NCBI GenBank assembly: GCA_001910725.1
Contig: MJGA01000006.1
Coordinates: 496,001 to 560,000, forward strand
Length of the DNA: 64,000 nt
Direction of reading: 5' to 3'
Source: Phanerodontia chrysosporium
Lineage: Eukaryota > Basidiomycota > Agaricomycetes > Polyporales > Phanerochaetaceae
Shown in pieces: positions 1 through 12,840 of this stretch; position 1 is the first letter of the stretch, and each line of letters opens with the position of its first letter. The notes under the pieces were generated by a model that searched no databases, had not been told where the DNA came from, and worked only from the letters and a program-made list of their open reading frames with translations. The translations under genes and the position numbers were made by a program.

Positions 1-20
1 TTTGTGTCTCGCTGCCGCAG

Positions 21-411
21 CCCCACCGTCGAGGGTTACACGCTCTCGGCCGACTGCTGGAAGAACAACAAGGACATTTCGCACTACACACTCGACCTGA
101 ACAAGTGCGTCGCGAACTATGGCGGGAACCTCGCCTGCGCCAAAAAGTATGTCCCTCGGTGCCCGGTCCTGCGTGCTGCGGCGTAGGTGCTGACGAATGG
201 TCCAACCCTAGCGGCGGGCTTGGCGGCTCCTGCGGAGGCTGCTACCTCAAGGACGGCTCGCGCGAGCTCGCTTGCAAGTGCGATGGTCCTGACGGCAAGA
301 AATACGTCTCTGTAGACCTCAGTACGCATCGCTTCTATCCCCTGAGATGAAGCGGCTGACTCCGTCGCAGACAATTGTCTCACCTACGATGGCAAGAACC
401 TGGGATGCTAG
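21..411 (+). CDS. Cyanovirin-N homology (CVNH) domain protein, 5' end outside window
   Basis: The exons join as 21-146, 212-321 and 371-411. The introns 147-211 (GTATGT...CCTAG) and 322-370 (GTACGC...CGCAG) are canonical and keep frame. Position 20 ends a CCGCAG acceptor, so the first coding exon lies upstream of the window and the GTG at 4 is not a start. The spliced protein shows the duplicated CVNH pattern: TLSADCWKN, then DLNKCVANYGGNLAC, GGSCGGCYL, ACKCDGPDGKKYVSVDL, and the terminal CLTYDGKNLGC before TAG. Fungal CVNH proteins are small lectin-like folds that often bind high-mannose glycans; that role here is family knowledge, not shown by the sequence. No transmembrane segment is visible in the part present. 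Confident about family and junctions, unsure about the N-terminus. Confidence 0.85.
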
Positions 412-512
412 GCATTGGCAAGGACTTCGTCGACGTGTCATTTGAGACCGACAGGCGAGACTGGTTTGGGCATGAGTCGTATATGTTTGGGTGCAGGATA
501 CAATACATTAAT

Positions 513-2274
513 CTATGAGTCAAATCGTTCATGGCACAGTTGATGCCAACCTGTAGACCTGATTGAGTGAAGCGAGACACAAGATGACGATAGACCTACT
601 GACTCTTGTCCAACAGAAGGTTGCGGAAGGACTTCAAGGTGTGCCAACTCCACGTCGTCCTTGCACGGACCGCGCAGCTCAACCCCTTCTTGTGTCGTCT
701 CCGCCTCCGAGAAATCGTCGAACTCGCTCTCCGCCTCTCCAAACCCGATCGGCTCGCCCAAGTTCCCGAAGACGCTATCAGGAGCCCTAAAGTGCGGCGC
801 CGAGAACTGCGAGAGCGCCACCGTGTTGAGTCCGTCGGAGGGCGCGGTGTCCTGGCTGTTTGCAATCTGGCGGAGGTTGATCAGGAAGCGGCTGACGAGG
901 ACGGACGGCTGCTGGGTGGTGAGTGTCAAGGCGTAACTGCAGACAGTCATGGGCGCACCATGACTGCAATGAGGAGGTTCACTGGGGCGAAGGTCTGCCG
1001 GCATGAACATCGATCATCGCTGGCGAAGTCCAAGATGATGTCGGGAAGACTTACTAAGTCGTAGGTCAAAATCTGGGCGAGATTCACGCCAAGGAGCAGC
1101 CTGGGACATCTCCGTCAGCTCGGCGATTGGCACGCTAGCCGCCCTGAAGCGCTCACAAGAAATAGATAGTGCCTGAGACACTCGGTCAGTCGCAGCGCGG
1201 GATGCAAGTGGCAGTTAGAGAAACGTACCGTCACGCAATAGGATTCCGTTATTGACTTTGAGATTCCCAGCCGGCGTGACTCTCGCCACTGTGAGAATGT
1301 TTTAATCCATGTCAGGACGAGCACCAAGAAGTCCATGACTATCAGCGATATACGCGTCGTCAAATGCACTAGGAAGACGATCAGGAGTGTTCGCATTGTA
1401 AGACGGCCAGACACGTACATCTGCGGGTATCATTAGGCCGAGTCTGAGGCTGGAGCTAATAGCAAAACTCACACGGTTACGACGTGGTCGGAGTAATAGA
1501 TATCCTGCCAGCATCCTCCAAATTTCGCAGTGTAGCCGTATTCAGAACGGGCCGCGGTGTACTGGAGAATGTGAGCCAAGTCCGGCATTGCTCAGGGCGC
1601 TGTCCACTCACGATGTTGGTCCAGATAGGTATCGACCCGAGGGAAAGGATCAAAGCGAACAGGAACCAGTTGCGGTCCCATATTGCTGAGACTCGCAGTG
1701 CAGAAAACACTGGATGAATGTCAGCCATTGAGGTTCGGAGGGCCTGGGCGCGCCGCACGTACACGCTGCGCCGCCATATTCTATCCAAATGACGATATTT
1801 TCCAGCCTGTTGGCTGCTCGACATCTGGGAATACGGTGTAAGCATACGAGAAGGTATAGTACCCAAAATGCTCACCCCTGCAGATGAAGAAGTTGAGCAA
1901 GAAAATTGTTATACACAGGAGAAGTGACACATACCAAGTCTGTCGAAGGAGGTATGCTATCCAAGATGACGTTTGCGACCATACTCCAGCGGATCGCGAT
2001 AAGAAGTGCTGAGGTTACAGTGAACTTTTTCCTCCATACAATGGCCACTTCATGGTCGAACGTGATGATATACTCGTAGATGACTAGAGCTAGAAACCCG
2101 AGACGTTAGTCAAACTTGAACGTAGTAGCAAGCATTTTCACGTACCCAAGACTCCAAAGTTAATCTCGTCAGACACGATACTAGGAGGCACGATATGAGC
2201 TGTGAATTACAACAGGATATTTCCTAGGCGTACCTTTCATACACCTCCTCTGCAAAGTCGGGGTCGAAATCCAT
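513..2274 (-). CDS. DUF6533-family multi-pass membrane protein (with an inferred 2-nt microexon)
   Basis: Function is unknown; this is a large Agaricomycete family of predicted seven-helix proteins. The start ATG is at 2274. Exons I can place are 2234-2274, 2146-2180, 1935-2089, 1876-1877, 1763-1824 and 1612-1709, followed by several more down to the stop at 513-515. Diagnostic segments in order are FAEEVYESIVSDEINFGVL, YEYIITFDHEVAIVW, RLENIVIWIEYGGAALFSAL, LRVSAIWDRNWFLFALIL, VMDFLVLVLTWIKT, LLRDGTIYFL, NLAQILTYDL, SVLVSRFLINLRQ, then an acidic cytosolic tail rich in E, D and S. The exon 1876-1877 is only two bases (GG) between two canonical introns of 57 and 51 bp. Near 1257-1259 the frame needs one more base in an A run (read on the minus strand) to join RRLGI to KVNNGILLRDG. 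Intergenic DNA separates it from the S10 gene, which runs the other way. Confidence 0.75.
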
Positions 2275-3144
2275 GGTTAGAGCGAACGCCAGAAAGAGGA
2301 GTGACCGAAGGTTTTGCGGCTCCTTGAGGCACCAACCCGGCGGTCTTTAAGTAATGTCAGCACCGCCGGGCACGTACTAGTGCAGTTAGCTCTAGGCTTG
2401 ACATCAGCCCGAGGGGAGAGTGAGCGCCTGCAACATCCCTATCATGCGCAAATCAAGGGTCTAACGTTTATGCATGATGGTGGCTACGGATCCTCAGGGC
2501 CTGAGGGCATTGTGCAATGCAGAACCGGCGGCGACGGAGGGGGCGGTGAGGGCAATGATTCGCTACGGCTTCGATAGTGGCTAGCTGGCGCGAGCGGGAA
2601 GGGCCAGCTATTGTAAGACTGACAGCGGGAAGAGCAGAAGACCTATCTTCGCCAAACATTATCAGACACATTGGGCGCGCATCCCGCACAGGCGCAAGGC
2701 CCGCTCTTACCTTGGCGATGCTTGGCGGTGAGCACGCATCCTCCAGCTCGAGATCGGCACTCAACAGACATCACATGGCGGAGGAGGATGGCGGAATTCA
2801 ATCTCAAACTGATAGCAAGTCAGTGGATGGGAGGATGTGCGACGCGGACGGCGGATGGCGATACAGCGATGTCGTGGTCAGTAACAAAGTTCTGTCTGCG
2901 CCCTGCTGTTGCGCCATCTGATGCGTCCCCTTCCGAAGGAGGAAAGCGACCGCGTCCCGTTCGATTCCGCCATGCCCACCGACAAGCACCTCGCAATATT
3001 TGCGTTGCGACCGTCAACGTCGCTTCCTGAGCTGAAGCTCGTAACAGAATTGCGTCTGAGAATCTCAGCCGAGTTACGCCGACCACCTTAGGCCATCAGT
3101 CAGGGCCGCACAATCTCAGGCTCAGAGCTTCGTTCACGACGGCC
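2275..3144. other. Intergenic region between DUF6533 gene and S10 peptidase gene (divergent promoters)
   Basis: The short open frames here overlap on both strands and have no protein-like composition or splice pattern I recognise. The two flanking genes diverge from this stretch, so it should hold both promoters. I see no clear TATA box for either. Confidence 0.5.
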
Positions 3145-5267
3145 ATGTCTCTTCTGGCATTGCTCGTACGGCCTTCACAACTTCTACTACTATTAACACT
3201 ACTCAATGCATTGGGTATAAGTGGCGCAGTCTCTGGCCCTGATAGACAAGTGAGCAATTGCGACGCCATATCTACCTCCGAGTTCGAGCTGAAGTTGACA
3301 CCGCATAGGTCGAGCTTTTGCTTCCTAGCACGAGCCATGACTTGACCCTCAGTGCATTACCCACCACAGAGTTTGTGAATCTAGGGCACTCCGCCTTCCC
3401 ACACCACAGTGTACGCATCAAGAAGTCTCATTTCTGCGATGGCACCGTGAAGTAGGTTCACCACCAACACCGCCGGGGCCTCGCTGACGAGACCTAGTGC
3501 TTACACGGGTTACATCGATGTCGAGGCCCGCCACTTGTTCTTCTACTTTTTCGAGAGCAGGCGCGACTCGGCGAACGATGATGTGGTCTTCTGGACGAAT
3601 GGCGGTCCAGGAGGCTCGTCGTCCATCGGTCTCCTCACTGAACTCGGCCCTTGCCAGCTGGTGACTGCGGACAACATAACATTCAACCCGTACTCCTGGA
3701 ATGAGTACACGAACATATTCTTCATTGATCAACCTGTCGGCGTCGGCTTCTCATATGCTGATCACGGTGAGACGGTGGTAAGGGTTTTGCGCCAATTATC
3801 AACAGAGCAAGGGCTCAATTACACTGTCACAGGGAACCACCGAGGAGGCTGCAAAGGACATTGCTGCATTTGTCGCAATTTTCTTCGAGCACTTCAAGCA
3901 GTTCCAGCATCGAAGCTTCCACATGGCCGGCGAGTCATACGGAGTAAGCGAAGCCTTAGACTTGTGAAATGCACCCGCGATTGAGTATTCCACAGGGTCG
4001 CTACATCCCAGTTTTTGCTGCAGAGATTTTTGACCAAAATACGAAGCTTGAGTCACTCGGCATGGTTCCAATTAACTTGAAGTCGATTATGATTGGTAGG
4101 ATTCCTGCTCCCATTGTGTAACCCCGCTCTGTCTTACGCCGACGCGTTGCAGGAAACGGCTGCACCGACGATATTACCATGTGGCCAGCATACTACGACG
4201 TCTCGTGCAAGAACATCTCGGGGCCTCCGTCCTGGACATAGCGTAACGAGTCTGCTCAAGCATCTATGCGATTCTCTTGGCTCACGCGCCTATCTTCCCA
4301 GCACATGCGTTGCAATGAAGAGAGCTGTAGGTAGCTCACACTCTACGTCTACTACACAGCTGACCTGTTTCTATTCATCAGCTTCCGCGATGCCAGAAGT
4401 GGTTCCAGACCCAGTGCCTCGATACGACGGACCCCATCAATTGTCGGGCCGCTCTGGATTTCTGTGTCACACAACTCATGGGACCATTCGAAGCTTCGGG
4501 TAAGCACGCTTGCGCGTAGGCCAGGACAGTAGGAGCTGATAGGCCCGCACGCAGGGACGAATTACTATGATGTGACCAAGCCATGGTGCGTCGCGTACTA
4601 CGTACTTTGTGACTACGCGTACTAGCTCACCGTCTTGGCCAGTGACGGCGACGCATGTTACGAGAGTATGCGGTACGTGGCCCAAAACTGTGACGCGTCT
4701 GTGAGCTGAGGCGCTGTTGGCAGCTTCGTGGGCCATTACCTCAACAAGCCCGAGGTCCGTGAGACGCTGGGCATCGACGCGGCCTTCGGCAACTTCAGCT
4801 GGCACAGCATCGACGTTTTGCAGGCCTTTGACGCGTCCCTGGACGAGGTCTTCCCGACGTCGTACTATCTCGGTGCGCTCCTCGAGCGCGGCGTGCGCGT
4901 GCTGCTCTACGTCGGCGCGAACGATTGGATTTGCAACTGGGTGCGTGCACAGCTGAAGGTATGGCAGCCGCCATGCTGACGGAACGCAGGTCGGGAACGA
5001 GCAGATGTCTCGCGAGCTGGAGTGGACCGGCCACGATGCCTTCGCGGGTCAGCCTCTCCGGGAATGGAAGGCTGCTGGCGGGATTGCGGGCGTCACGCGT
5101 GGGGCGAAGGGGCTCACGTTCGCGACGATCGATGGTGCGGGGCACATGGTACGCCGGTCCACCCTGCAAGGCGCTCTCTCTGATATTCTGCTGCGCAGGT
5201 TCCGATGGACAAGCCGAAGGTTGCGCTAGAATTGTTGAAGAAGTGGCTCGCGAACGAAGTCCTCTAA
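3145..5267 (+). CDS. Secreted serine carboxypeptidase, peptidase family S10 (carboxypeptidase Y type)
   Basis: This should remove C-terminal residues from peptides in the vacuole or outside the cell. The start at 3145 gives a strong signal peptide (leucine-rich core QLLLLLTLLNALGI). Intron 3250-3308 joins it to VELLLPSTSHDLTLS and EFVNLGHSAFPHHSVRIKK. Further exons carry HLFFYFFESRRD, FWTNGGPGGSSS (oxyanion region), FFIDQPVGVGFSYAD, the nucleophile motif GESYG (about 3938-3955), GRYIPVFAAEIF, the catalytic Asp region YVGANDWICNW (about 4907-4942) and the catalytic His in DGAGHMV (about 5135). The last residues are KPKVALELLKKWLANEVL before TAA at 5265-5267. All three catalytic residues are present and I found no frame break, so the gene looks functional. 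Its stop lies 50 bp from the stop of the convergent DUF6535 gene. A second, distantly related S10 gene is at 36590-39388. Confidence 0.93.
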
Positions 5268-5317
5268 TGGCAGGATTGGCCCATGCCCGGCCGTGTAAAT
5301 TACATGCATGAACGTGT

Positions 5318-7831
5318 CTATGGTACATACGGAAGAGTGGAGGATGCTTGAAACGCTGCTCGATGAAGAGATAGTGCTGCAGCAGAAATCTGAGTAGACT
5401 GTTCTGGAGAGTCTGCAACAGTACTGGCTTGAGACGAAAGGCCGGTGTAGCTGCACTGTGTATCCACACATACGCCAGAGAAGCCGCTATGCACCAGTCC
5501 CACGAGCCTCGGCAGGGACTCCTGATCTGGGCCCGTGATGAGTCCCTGCGCCTGGAGCCTCTCGAGGGCGTGGAAGAGCCGCAGGTACGCGCGGAGCGTC
5601 TCGGCGTCGATCGCGGCGCCCTGGAAGTGGCCTGCGCGCACGTTCCACGACTGCGCGACCCAGGGCAGGTGGAAGAAGCAGCCGCAGTTCGCGACGCGCT
5701 CGCGCAGCGTGAACTCCGCGACGTCGGCCATCTTGTTCACGATGACCGGGACGTATGCGAGCGTCGCGTCGGAATCCATGCGCCGGTCGACGAGGAGCAG
5801 CCACTCGTTGCAGAGCAGCACGAAGACGTGCAGGTCCTCCGGGACGTAGCGCGCCATGTCGCCCGCGTAGTAGTCGCAGATGAGGGCGCCATAGTCGTGT
5901 GCGTTCATCGGCTCGCTGCGAGCGACGACTGCAGATTCTGTCAGGTATGTTCACAGAGAGGGGCATCTCAGGACGTACCATCCAGCTGACCATTTCTACA
6001 CTGGACATCGGCGACGCGGCACGCAAGCATCATCGCTGAGGAGCGGAGACCAGGCATCAGATGATCGACCAACCGTCTTGTGCTGTTCTCGCAAACTAGC
6101 GAACGGATGCCCTGGAGGTGGAAGTCCTGCAGTGGGAGGGCGCGGCTTGTACATAGGCACCCCATGACGCACAGCAACTCTAGAATCGTCCGTGCTTGTG
6201 CGACAGATACTTCAGGGCCCTTGAGCCGCGAAACCGGCGCAGCTCGGAGGTCTGCTACAGCAGCCTTGAGGTCGGCAGCGACGAGGTCCACAAGCAGCGG
6301 CGCATATTCAGGGGGCACTCCAAGGTTGATAGAGCCGTACTGAATTCGCTGTCTCGTCCTGGAGACGACACACTGCCTGCCCTGAATCTCCGTCGTCTCT
6401 GAGTGCCACATGTCGCGGATTTTCCGCTGCACAGCGGTAACGCCAGGTTCATCCGCGTCCGTAAGGGCGAGCTGCGGTCGCCGGAGGTTGTCGGTCTGCA
6501 ATGCCCAGAGGATACACCAGTCCGAGACGTTCGGGATGCCGCAGGCATCCAGGTTTTCGGGCTGTGGTGAATGGATCGTCTCCATGCTGTGCATGACGTG
6601 CTCCCGGATGCGCTGGTCCTGCGAGGCTTGGTACACCCAGGACAGGGCGCGGAAAAGGACGGAGACCTCGAACATGTCCTTCAAAGCGGCCTTTGGAGAT
6701 GACACGGGAGTAAAGGTTGGGTTCGGCAGCATTCCTATCGTCCCATCTTCGTTCAGGCCCGCCTTCTCTGCTGTCAGGCGTGCTGAATGCCCTGGTACAG
6801 GTTGTGTGGGACCCTGAGCTTCCACGATATCGACATAAGCTCTTCACGTTGTCTCCAGTTCTGTGGCCTCTTCGGCCACTGTAAGTCAACGACGGAGAGC
6901 TGCCACCAGCCGCCATAGATGTTTCGTGCATATTCCGCACAAAAGCGAGCGCAGTAGAAAATTGTGTCGATGAGGAGGTTCCATAGCACATAGCATGCCC
7001 AGGCGGTGGGAGACTTGTATGGACAGTGTTTGAAGATGACAGGGAGCACCGTGAACGCCGAGACGATACCCAGGAAGACCGCTGTTGCGACCGTGATGAC
7101 GACTGCGACTACCGTGTCGAGTGTCCATAGCATGATGACGAGGCCGACCAGAAACATGATCATGGCGAGTTCCAGGAGCGCAGGTATGGAGGAGATGGTT
7201 GCGGAGACGTGCCAGTCCTCGAACGCCTCGAAGCGAAGCTGGCGGATGAGGACGTTCTCTCGCGGGACGCCTAGCGTGGAATTCCATTGCATGTACTCGC
7301 GCAGCCATTGTTTGGCTAAAATGCCGAAGAGGGCGGCTGCGAGGCTGAAGACCAGGCTGAGAAAGAACAGTATGTTGATCCAGCGAGCCGCTGCTGATGG
7401 CACAAAGTTTGCGGACGAGGAAGCGGTGGCGGCGGCGCTGGCAGCGGACCCGTTGACGAGTTGCGAGGATATCGTGCCAAGGAGCTGGTTCGTCGTTTGT
7501 CCAGTGTCCTCTTGCAGCATAGTATACGACTCGACCACGAAGGCTGTCAGCACAGCCGAGAACAGACCGGCCTGTGTGTCCGCATGAGCACCTCGTACCA
7601 TCAGGGGACCAAGTTGGGAAACTCACAAATACAAGTAGAGTGTCGATATCATCGGCATAGTCTTTCACTTTGCCACCGTCAGCTCGTTGTAAGTAATCTT
7701 CAATGGCAGCCCAGCCAGACAAGTCCTGCTTGAGAGGCTTGGCCGCAGGCCGCTAGTATCCTCATGTGAGTCGTCGGAGCGTGAAACGCAGAGGGACAGC
7801 CCACCTCACTCTTGTGGTCGAGCATGGCCAT
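5318..7831 (-). CDS. DUF6535-domain membrane protein
   Basis: Function is unknown; the family is abundant in Agaricomycetes. The start ATG at 7831 begins MAMLDHKSE, and a GTGGGC...CTAG intron joins it in phase 0 to RPAAKPLKQDLSGWAAIEDY. A second intron joins KDYADDIDTLLVF to AGLFSAVLTAFVVESY, the hallmark of DUF6535. Hydrophobic helices follow: WINILFFLSLVFSLAAALFG, IPALLELAMIMFLVGLVIM and VAVVITVATAVFLGIVSAF. After about residue 300 comes a long soluble region with no motif I know. Near 6840 the frame changes: REEL needs one extra base (a G) to continue as AYVDIVEAQGPTQPVPG. A last intron (donor GTACGT near 5981) joins NGQLDG to ESAVVARSEPMNAHDYG. The stop is at 5318-5320. The N-terminal domain call is firm, the C-terminal half is not characterised. 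Confidence 0.82.
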
Positions 7832-10800
7832 GTCACCGTCGTCGTCAAGAGCAAAGGAGAGGCGGCGACGTCCACGTGCCCAACGACGCTGGCAAGGCGC
7901 CACAAAGCCCGGCGGTGCTGATGGCGGTGCTCGCCAATCGCGCGCCATCAATATCGCCCCGAACGCGGAGGAGGGCGCAGACGGTGCTTCCAACGAGCAC
8001 CGCGGTTGGAGTCGATCGTCACAGCACTGGAAGACGCCGCGCTCTTGCAACCGGGCGTACGGCTTCACGAGCATTTCCACCCCCGGCTGCGATTGAACTC
8101 GAACACGCCCACATGCAGCGCGTCGCAGCGTGCGAGCGGGGGCCGCAGAGGGCAGGAAGCTCACACTGGTGCACACGAGCGGCGTGGTCAGCTGCGAAGA
8201 ACGACGACCCAACCGCAGGGCGCAGCGCACGGCATCAGCAGCCTCGTCGGGATGCGGGGTAACCAGCGAACATGAGAAGCCCGGAGGGCGTGCCCCGCGG
8301 GGCAATAAACGCGGCTTGTATTGCGGACGTGCCTGAGAACGCGGATGCGGGTGTCCTTCGGAATCATGCATCGCGCCGCTGCCCATGGTGCCTAGCTGAA
8401 CCGCACCCCTCGTCCAATGATCCTCGGTGTGCCATGTCGCTGTCGCAAAGCTGTCGAAAAACGCGCATGATGAAATCTGTCAGCGCAGCCGGGGGTAACT
8501 GCTGAAAGCAACGGTGCGCCCATGTGCCGTCTCGTAACGCTGGCTGTGGCCTGACAGACGAGGAAGTTTTTGCTCATGGACCACTGTGCCCGACGCTGCC
8601 GACGTCAGGTCTCTGGGAAATGCTTCCACAACATCTTCATGCCCGCGTGCTCCACGTCTAGTATTTCGGGACGAGCCGAACCTCGATGATTGCGCAGACC
8701 GTCCATCGCCGCTGCTCACTACGTCGTGCGATGTCAACTGCTGCCGTGCGACTCATCCTCGTCTAACAACCCGGCACGCTGACACACACAAGGTTCAGAT
8801 GCACTGTATCAACAGGCACCGCCAACTCACTCGCCCGCCAGCACCACACCGGCACCTCTCGCTCCTCGGGGGCTCCGAGGCGTCGGTAGCCTAAAGCCAC
8901 TGCAGCGGACGGGAGACCAGCGAGAGACCGACGCCTCAAAGCCCTGCCGCCACGTCCAGCGCATGCCGTCACCCACCATCCCGCATCATCCGTCCACACC
9001 ATCCATCCAGCCACACCCCGGCGGCCCGCGTTCCGCGAAACGCGTCGCCACAACGCGAACGCGCGCAGCCTTCCGCCTCCGCCTCCGCCGCTGCCGTGGC
9101 CTGATGTCCATCGCGCGACCCCACATCGTGCCCCTGGCGCCCCCTGCGGCGCGGAGCGCAGGCGGCAGGTGCCGGGCACGCACGCGCTGCGCTGGCGTCG
9201 TGGTGCAGCGTGCGATGCGATCCCCAGTATGCGCACCGCCCGCACCACCACGCGTGCAGGCATGTGCCCGTTGCCGCGGGCGCCCCGGGACACATGAGCC
9301 TCTCTGCATTGCAAGGGCAACAGCGGGATGGGCAGGGAAACGAGGCTTCATGTCCGCTCCGCCGACACCGTTCTGTCGCGATGTGCGCGCGGGGTTACGA
9401 CATGATGCATGCTCCGCCGTGCCTAGGGGCGGCGCGCGAGGGGCAGCCTAGCACGCACAGCAGCGCCCCGCGTGTTTTCTGCCATGGGCGCTGAGCCGCG
9501 GGCTCGTCGCCATGTCGGGGCTCCTGCGCTGAGGAAGCCATTCGAGTCAGAGTACAAGGAGCGCACGGGCGGACCGCGCAGCGCAGCGCACAGGGCCATG
9601 TGATAACCCGCAGACGAGCCCGCTGGGTGATATTCGGGATACAGATCGGGCGAAGCGGTAGGACATCGGGCAGCGCGTTCGTCCTCGGGGATTGCCATAG
9701 TGATTCCGGGCAACGCCTAACGCTGACGGCCTGTGACGACGACCTGGGACCGTGGACAGCGGGACCGGAGTCCCCAGGGTGCCGTTGATACAGCGAGGGA
9801 AAAGCGTCGCGCAGCGATTGGGCGCGCGGTCCGGGCCCCCCACGCATGACTAAACGGCGGACGCGGACATTTGGAATACGTGCAAGTAATGTCGGCCGTC
9901 GGGTCAACTGATAGAAATCGCGCGTACGCCTGTGCAGCGCGACCACGGTCTCGAAAGCGCAGGTGGAACAACCGTCTGTCCGCAGAGAACCCGAGCACTC
10001 TGCGGGCCAGTGCGTTCGTCGTGCGTGAAACGCGCCACGGCCGATGTTCGTCTGTCCCGACGAAGACCGAGCAGCTGCGTGGCGCCGTCGTCCGCTCGCG
10101 AGGATCCTGCCCATCAGCGTCAGCACAGCGCGAGCGTGATGGACGAGGGGAGACCACACACCGTCCACGACATCGCCCGCAGTGCCCGCAGCGTCCGATG
10201 CACCGCGGGGCCCCGCACACAACCCTCGCTATGTCTGCGCGCTATCTCCGCTGCTGGCAGACCGCGACCCGCGCCGCGCCTGCGAAGAGTTGCGACGGCG
10301 AGGCTATCTCCGGTGCGCTAGCAGGCAGCGCTGTCAGATACACATCAATGAACAGGCATCGCCGCGCGGCCGTGCGCGGCGGGAGATGGCGCCTGGGGGC
10401 CCTTCCGTGGGCGGCTGGCGTTAGCGTAGGAACAGAGATGGCTGGAGGCCGATCAGCTGTCGGACGCACTGGTGGCGCGGCTTCGTGGCGTCCTCCTTGT
10501 GCGTCGGGCTGGCGCTGGCCAAAGTGATATGAGGTTTGCCATTTATCCTTTATGGTTACATGTCCCCCGGACGTCCATCTCCCGCGACCAATCAGCGCTG
10601 TCAAACCTCCGTGAGCTGTGCGGCGCGACCAACAACGCGAGTCCCGGGGAGAACTCACCATCGTCTTTGGCGGTTTGGCGAGGGGCAGAGCCTACGCGCC
10701 TGCGCTTGCGCCTGACATGTCAGAGAAGCACCCGCGTCCCATGGCGACATCCACTGATGTCCCGTGGGGTGCGAAGACAGTTTTGCGCCAGAATCTTGAT

Positions 10801-11005
10801 GCCACGAAGCCCTGCGATGGCGCCCGCACCTGGACAGCTGGATGCACGACGAATCCGACGACGGCCCTTGCGCGCTATCGACCCCCCACTGGCGCAAAGC
10901 ACGACTACAGCGCTGCGCCCGGGGCGTGCTGCGCACCTGTGGCCGCACTGGAGTTCTCCACGCGGGGCAGGCACGCGGGCGATACCAGAGCCTCGACCCA
11001 TCGAC

Positions 11006-11034
11006 AGAAAAAAAAAAAGAAAGAAAGAAAAAAG
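11006..11034. repeat. Purine tract: A11 followed by GAAA repeats
   Basis: An 11-base A run at 11008-11018 is followed by GAAA units to about 11033. It is a simple-sequence tract in otherwise GC-rich DNA. A similar A11 run lies at 15949-15959. Confidence 0.85.
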
Positions 11035-12840
11035 ACAACACACGACAGGTCAGGAGGCAAGCAGAAAATGCGGGCAAGTGTGCGCAACGGCAACGCCAGG
11101 AAGCACCGATTGGGAGACCGGGGAAACGATGCACTGGCTGCGCTGTGGAACCTAGTGCGGGCTGCCATGCGCTGCGGCGATCCGTCGTGCCCCTGTGCGA
11201 GCCCTTGCGGACGTGCACAACTGGGCAGGCGTGGGCCAACAGGGATCGTGCCAGTCCCGAGGGGCGAGGGTGTGGACTCCGGTCCCGCGGGGGCCCTCTG
11301 GGTGCCCCGCCAGAGCCTGGGGCGAGGTGCGCCCCCGGAGGCAGAGAGGGCTTGCGATTGCCATTTGCTGACCGTCCGGGCGTGTGCGCTCCCATTGGTG
11401 AACTGCAATGCATTGAGACAGCAGCGGGACGGGAAGGAGGCAGCACCCGCGGAGAACGCAAGCGCAGCGTGCGAGCGCGTGCGCGATTGGCCAGGCACCC
11501 GTCGTGTGAGCATCGTGCTCGAAGCGAACGGAGGGCCCATGAGCTCCGCGGCGCGGACCAGGCACGCACCCGCTCTCTGCATCGCGTATTGGCTGCGCTG
11601 CGACGCGGTCGGCGGGCCTGCCATGGGTACGGCAGTGCACACGCGCCAGCTGCCGTACACACGTCGGTAGCTTGCCTCAGCCCTTCTGGGCGATCGCGGC
11701 GCGGAGCATCGCACCTTCTTCGTCGGCGTGCGGGAGCGTGCTGGGGGAAGCACGGTGCCAGGGCGCGGCGCGTGAGCTGGCCTGTTCGCACGTGAAAGCA
11801 GCCGTGGCACGCACTCGCCATAGCGATACACCAGGCCACACCAGCATCACACCCACGCTCCCGCACGCACGCCATTGGCCGCTCGCAGGGGTCTCGGTGC
11901 TGCGGCAGCATTTGCGCTCGCGCCACGCCTCCCGATGGGGCTCGGGACGACGCCTAGCCACCCGGAACAGTCGAAAGCCCGCCGGGGGCGTGGGGCCGCC
12001 GCGTGCCCGGATCCGCGCGCAATGCGTCCTTGTGACCACGCTCGCGCACTCAGCTGAGCGGTGAGCCTATGCGTCCGTGCACAGCGGGGCCACGCTGACC
12101 TCCAGAAAAAGGGCGCGACAGCGCGTTCCTTGGGATTCTTCCGAGCAAATGGGCGCTCCGTTGCGGTGCGTATGCGGGACGTCCGACGTCGTGCTATGTG
12201 GGGGCGCAGCGTGAGACCGCGGAGGGAGACTCTGGGGATGCGGGGCAATGATGATGATGCAGGGGCGCGGGCGCGACGATGGATTTCATTAGAAAAATTA
12301 AAATGAGGCGGCGCTGGGCGCCATGAAATTTGAAGGTTCAGCAGAACATCCTGTCGATCGTCGTTGGTGCACCCGTTGGAGGCCGTTTCCACGCTGGGAA
12401 TAGACGGAAGTAACTGCAAGGGAAAACTCGGGACGAGACGGCCTGTGCATGTGAATTGTGAGCAAAATTGTCTGTCTGTGATCGAAGACAGTAGTAGTCA
12501 TCGTACCGTGGAGAACCCGAAGCTGTGCAGTCGTCAAGGGCACTTGTGCAAACTTGAAGCAAAGACTCGTCGGAGAAGGCTCTCGAGCCCTCGATGTCGT
12601 CACCCCCGGCGAGCGTCCCCCGCTCGACGATCGCAGGGGGCCAGGGAGTCCGCGAGACAGCATTGGCTTCGCGAGACCCGCCCGCCCTCGCGGTCTCGGC
12701 CAGGCAATCGCTCTCGAGACATGCCGGCATAGCATGACTCGCGCAGAGTCACCCGCCCGTGGCCCGTGGGCAGCTGCGCGCTTGCCCTGCGCACGGGGAC
12801 ACCACCCAGGGACAGGCGCCCGCCGTGCGCTGCGGGCAGA

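Noticed and set aside
2181..2233. Apparent one-base error at the first intron of the DUF6533 gene
   Set aside because: Using the CCTAG acceptor at 2181-2182 instead of the CACAG upstream gives the right phase (VYE-S-IVSDEIN), so no error is needed there.
10655..11926. A 423-codon minus-strand open frame, and similar long frames at 14600-15787 (-) and 23157-24404 (-)
   Set aside because: They lie in very GC-rich DNA where stop codons are rare, overlap equally long frames on the other strand, are dominated by Arg, Ala, Pro and Gly, and show no domain, start context or splice logic.
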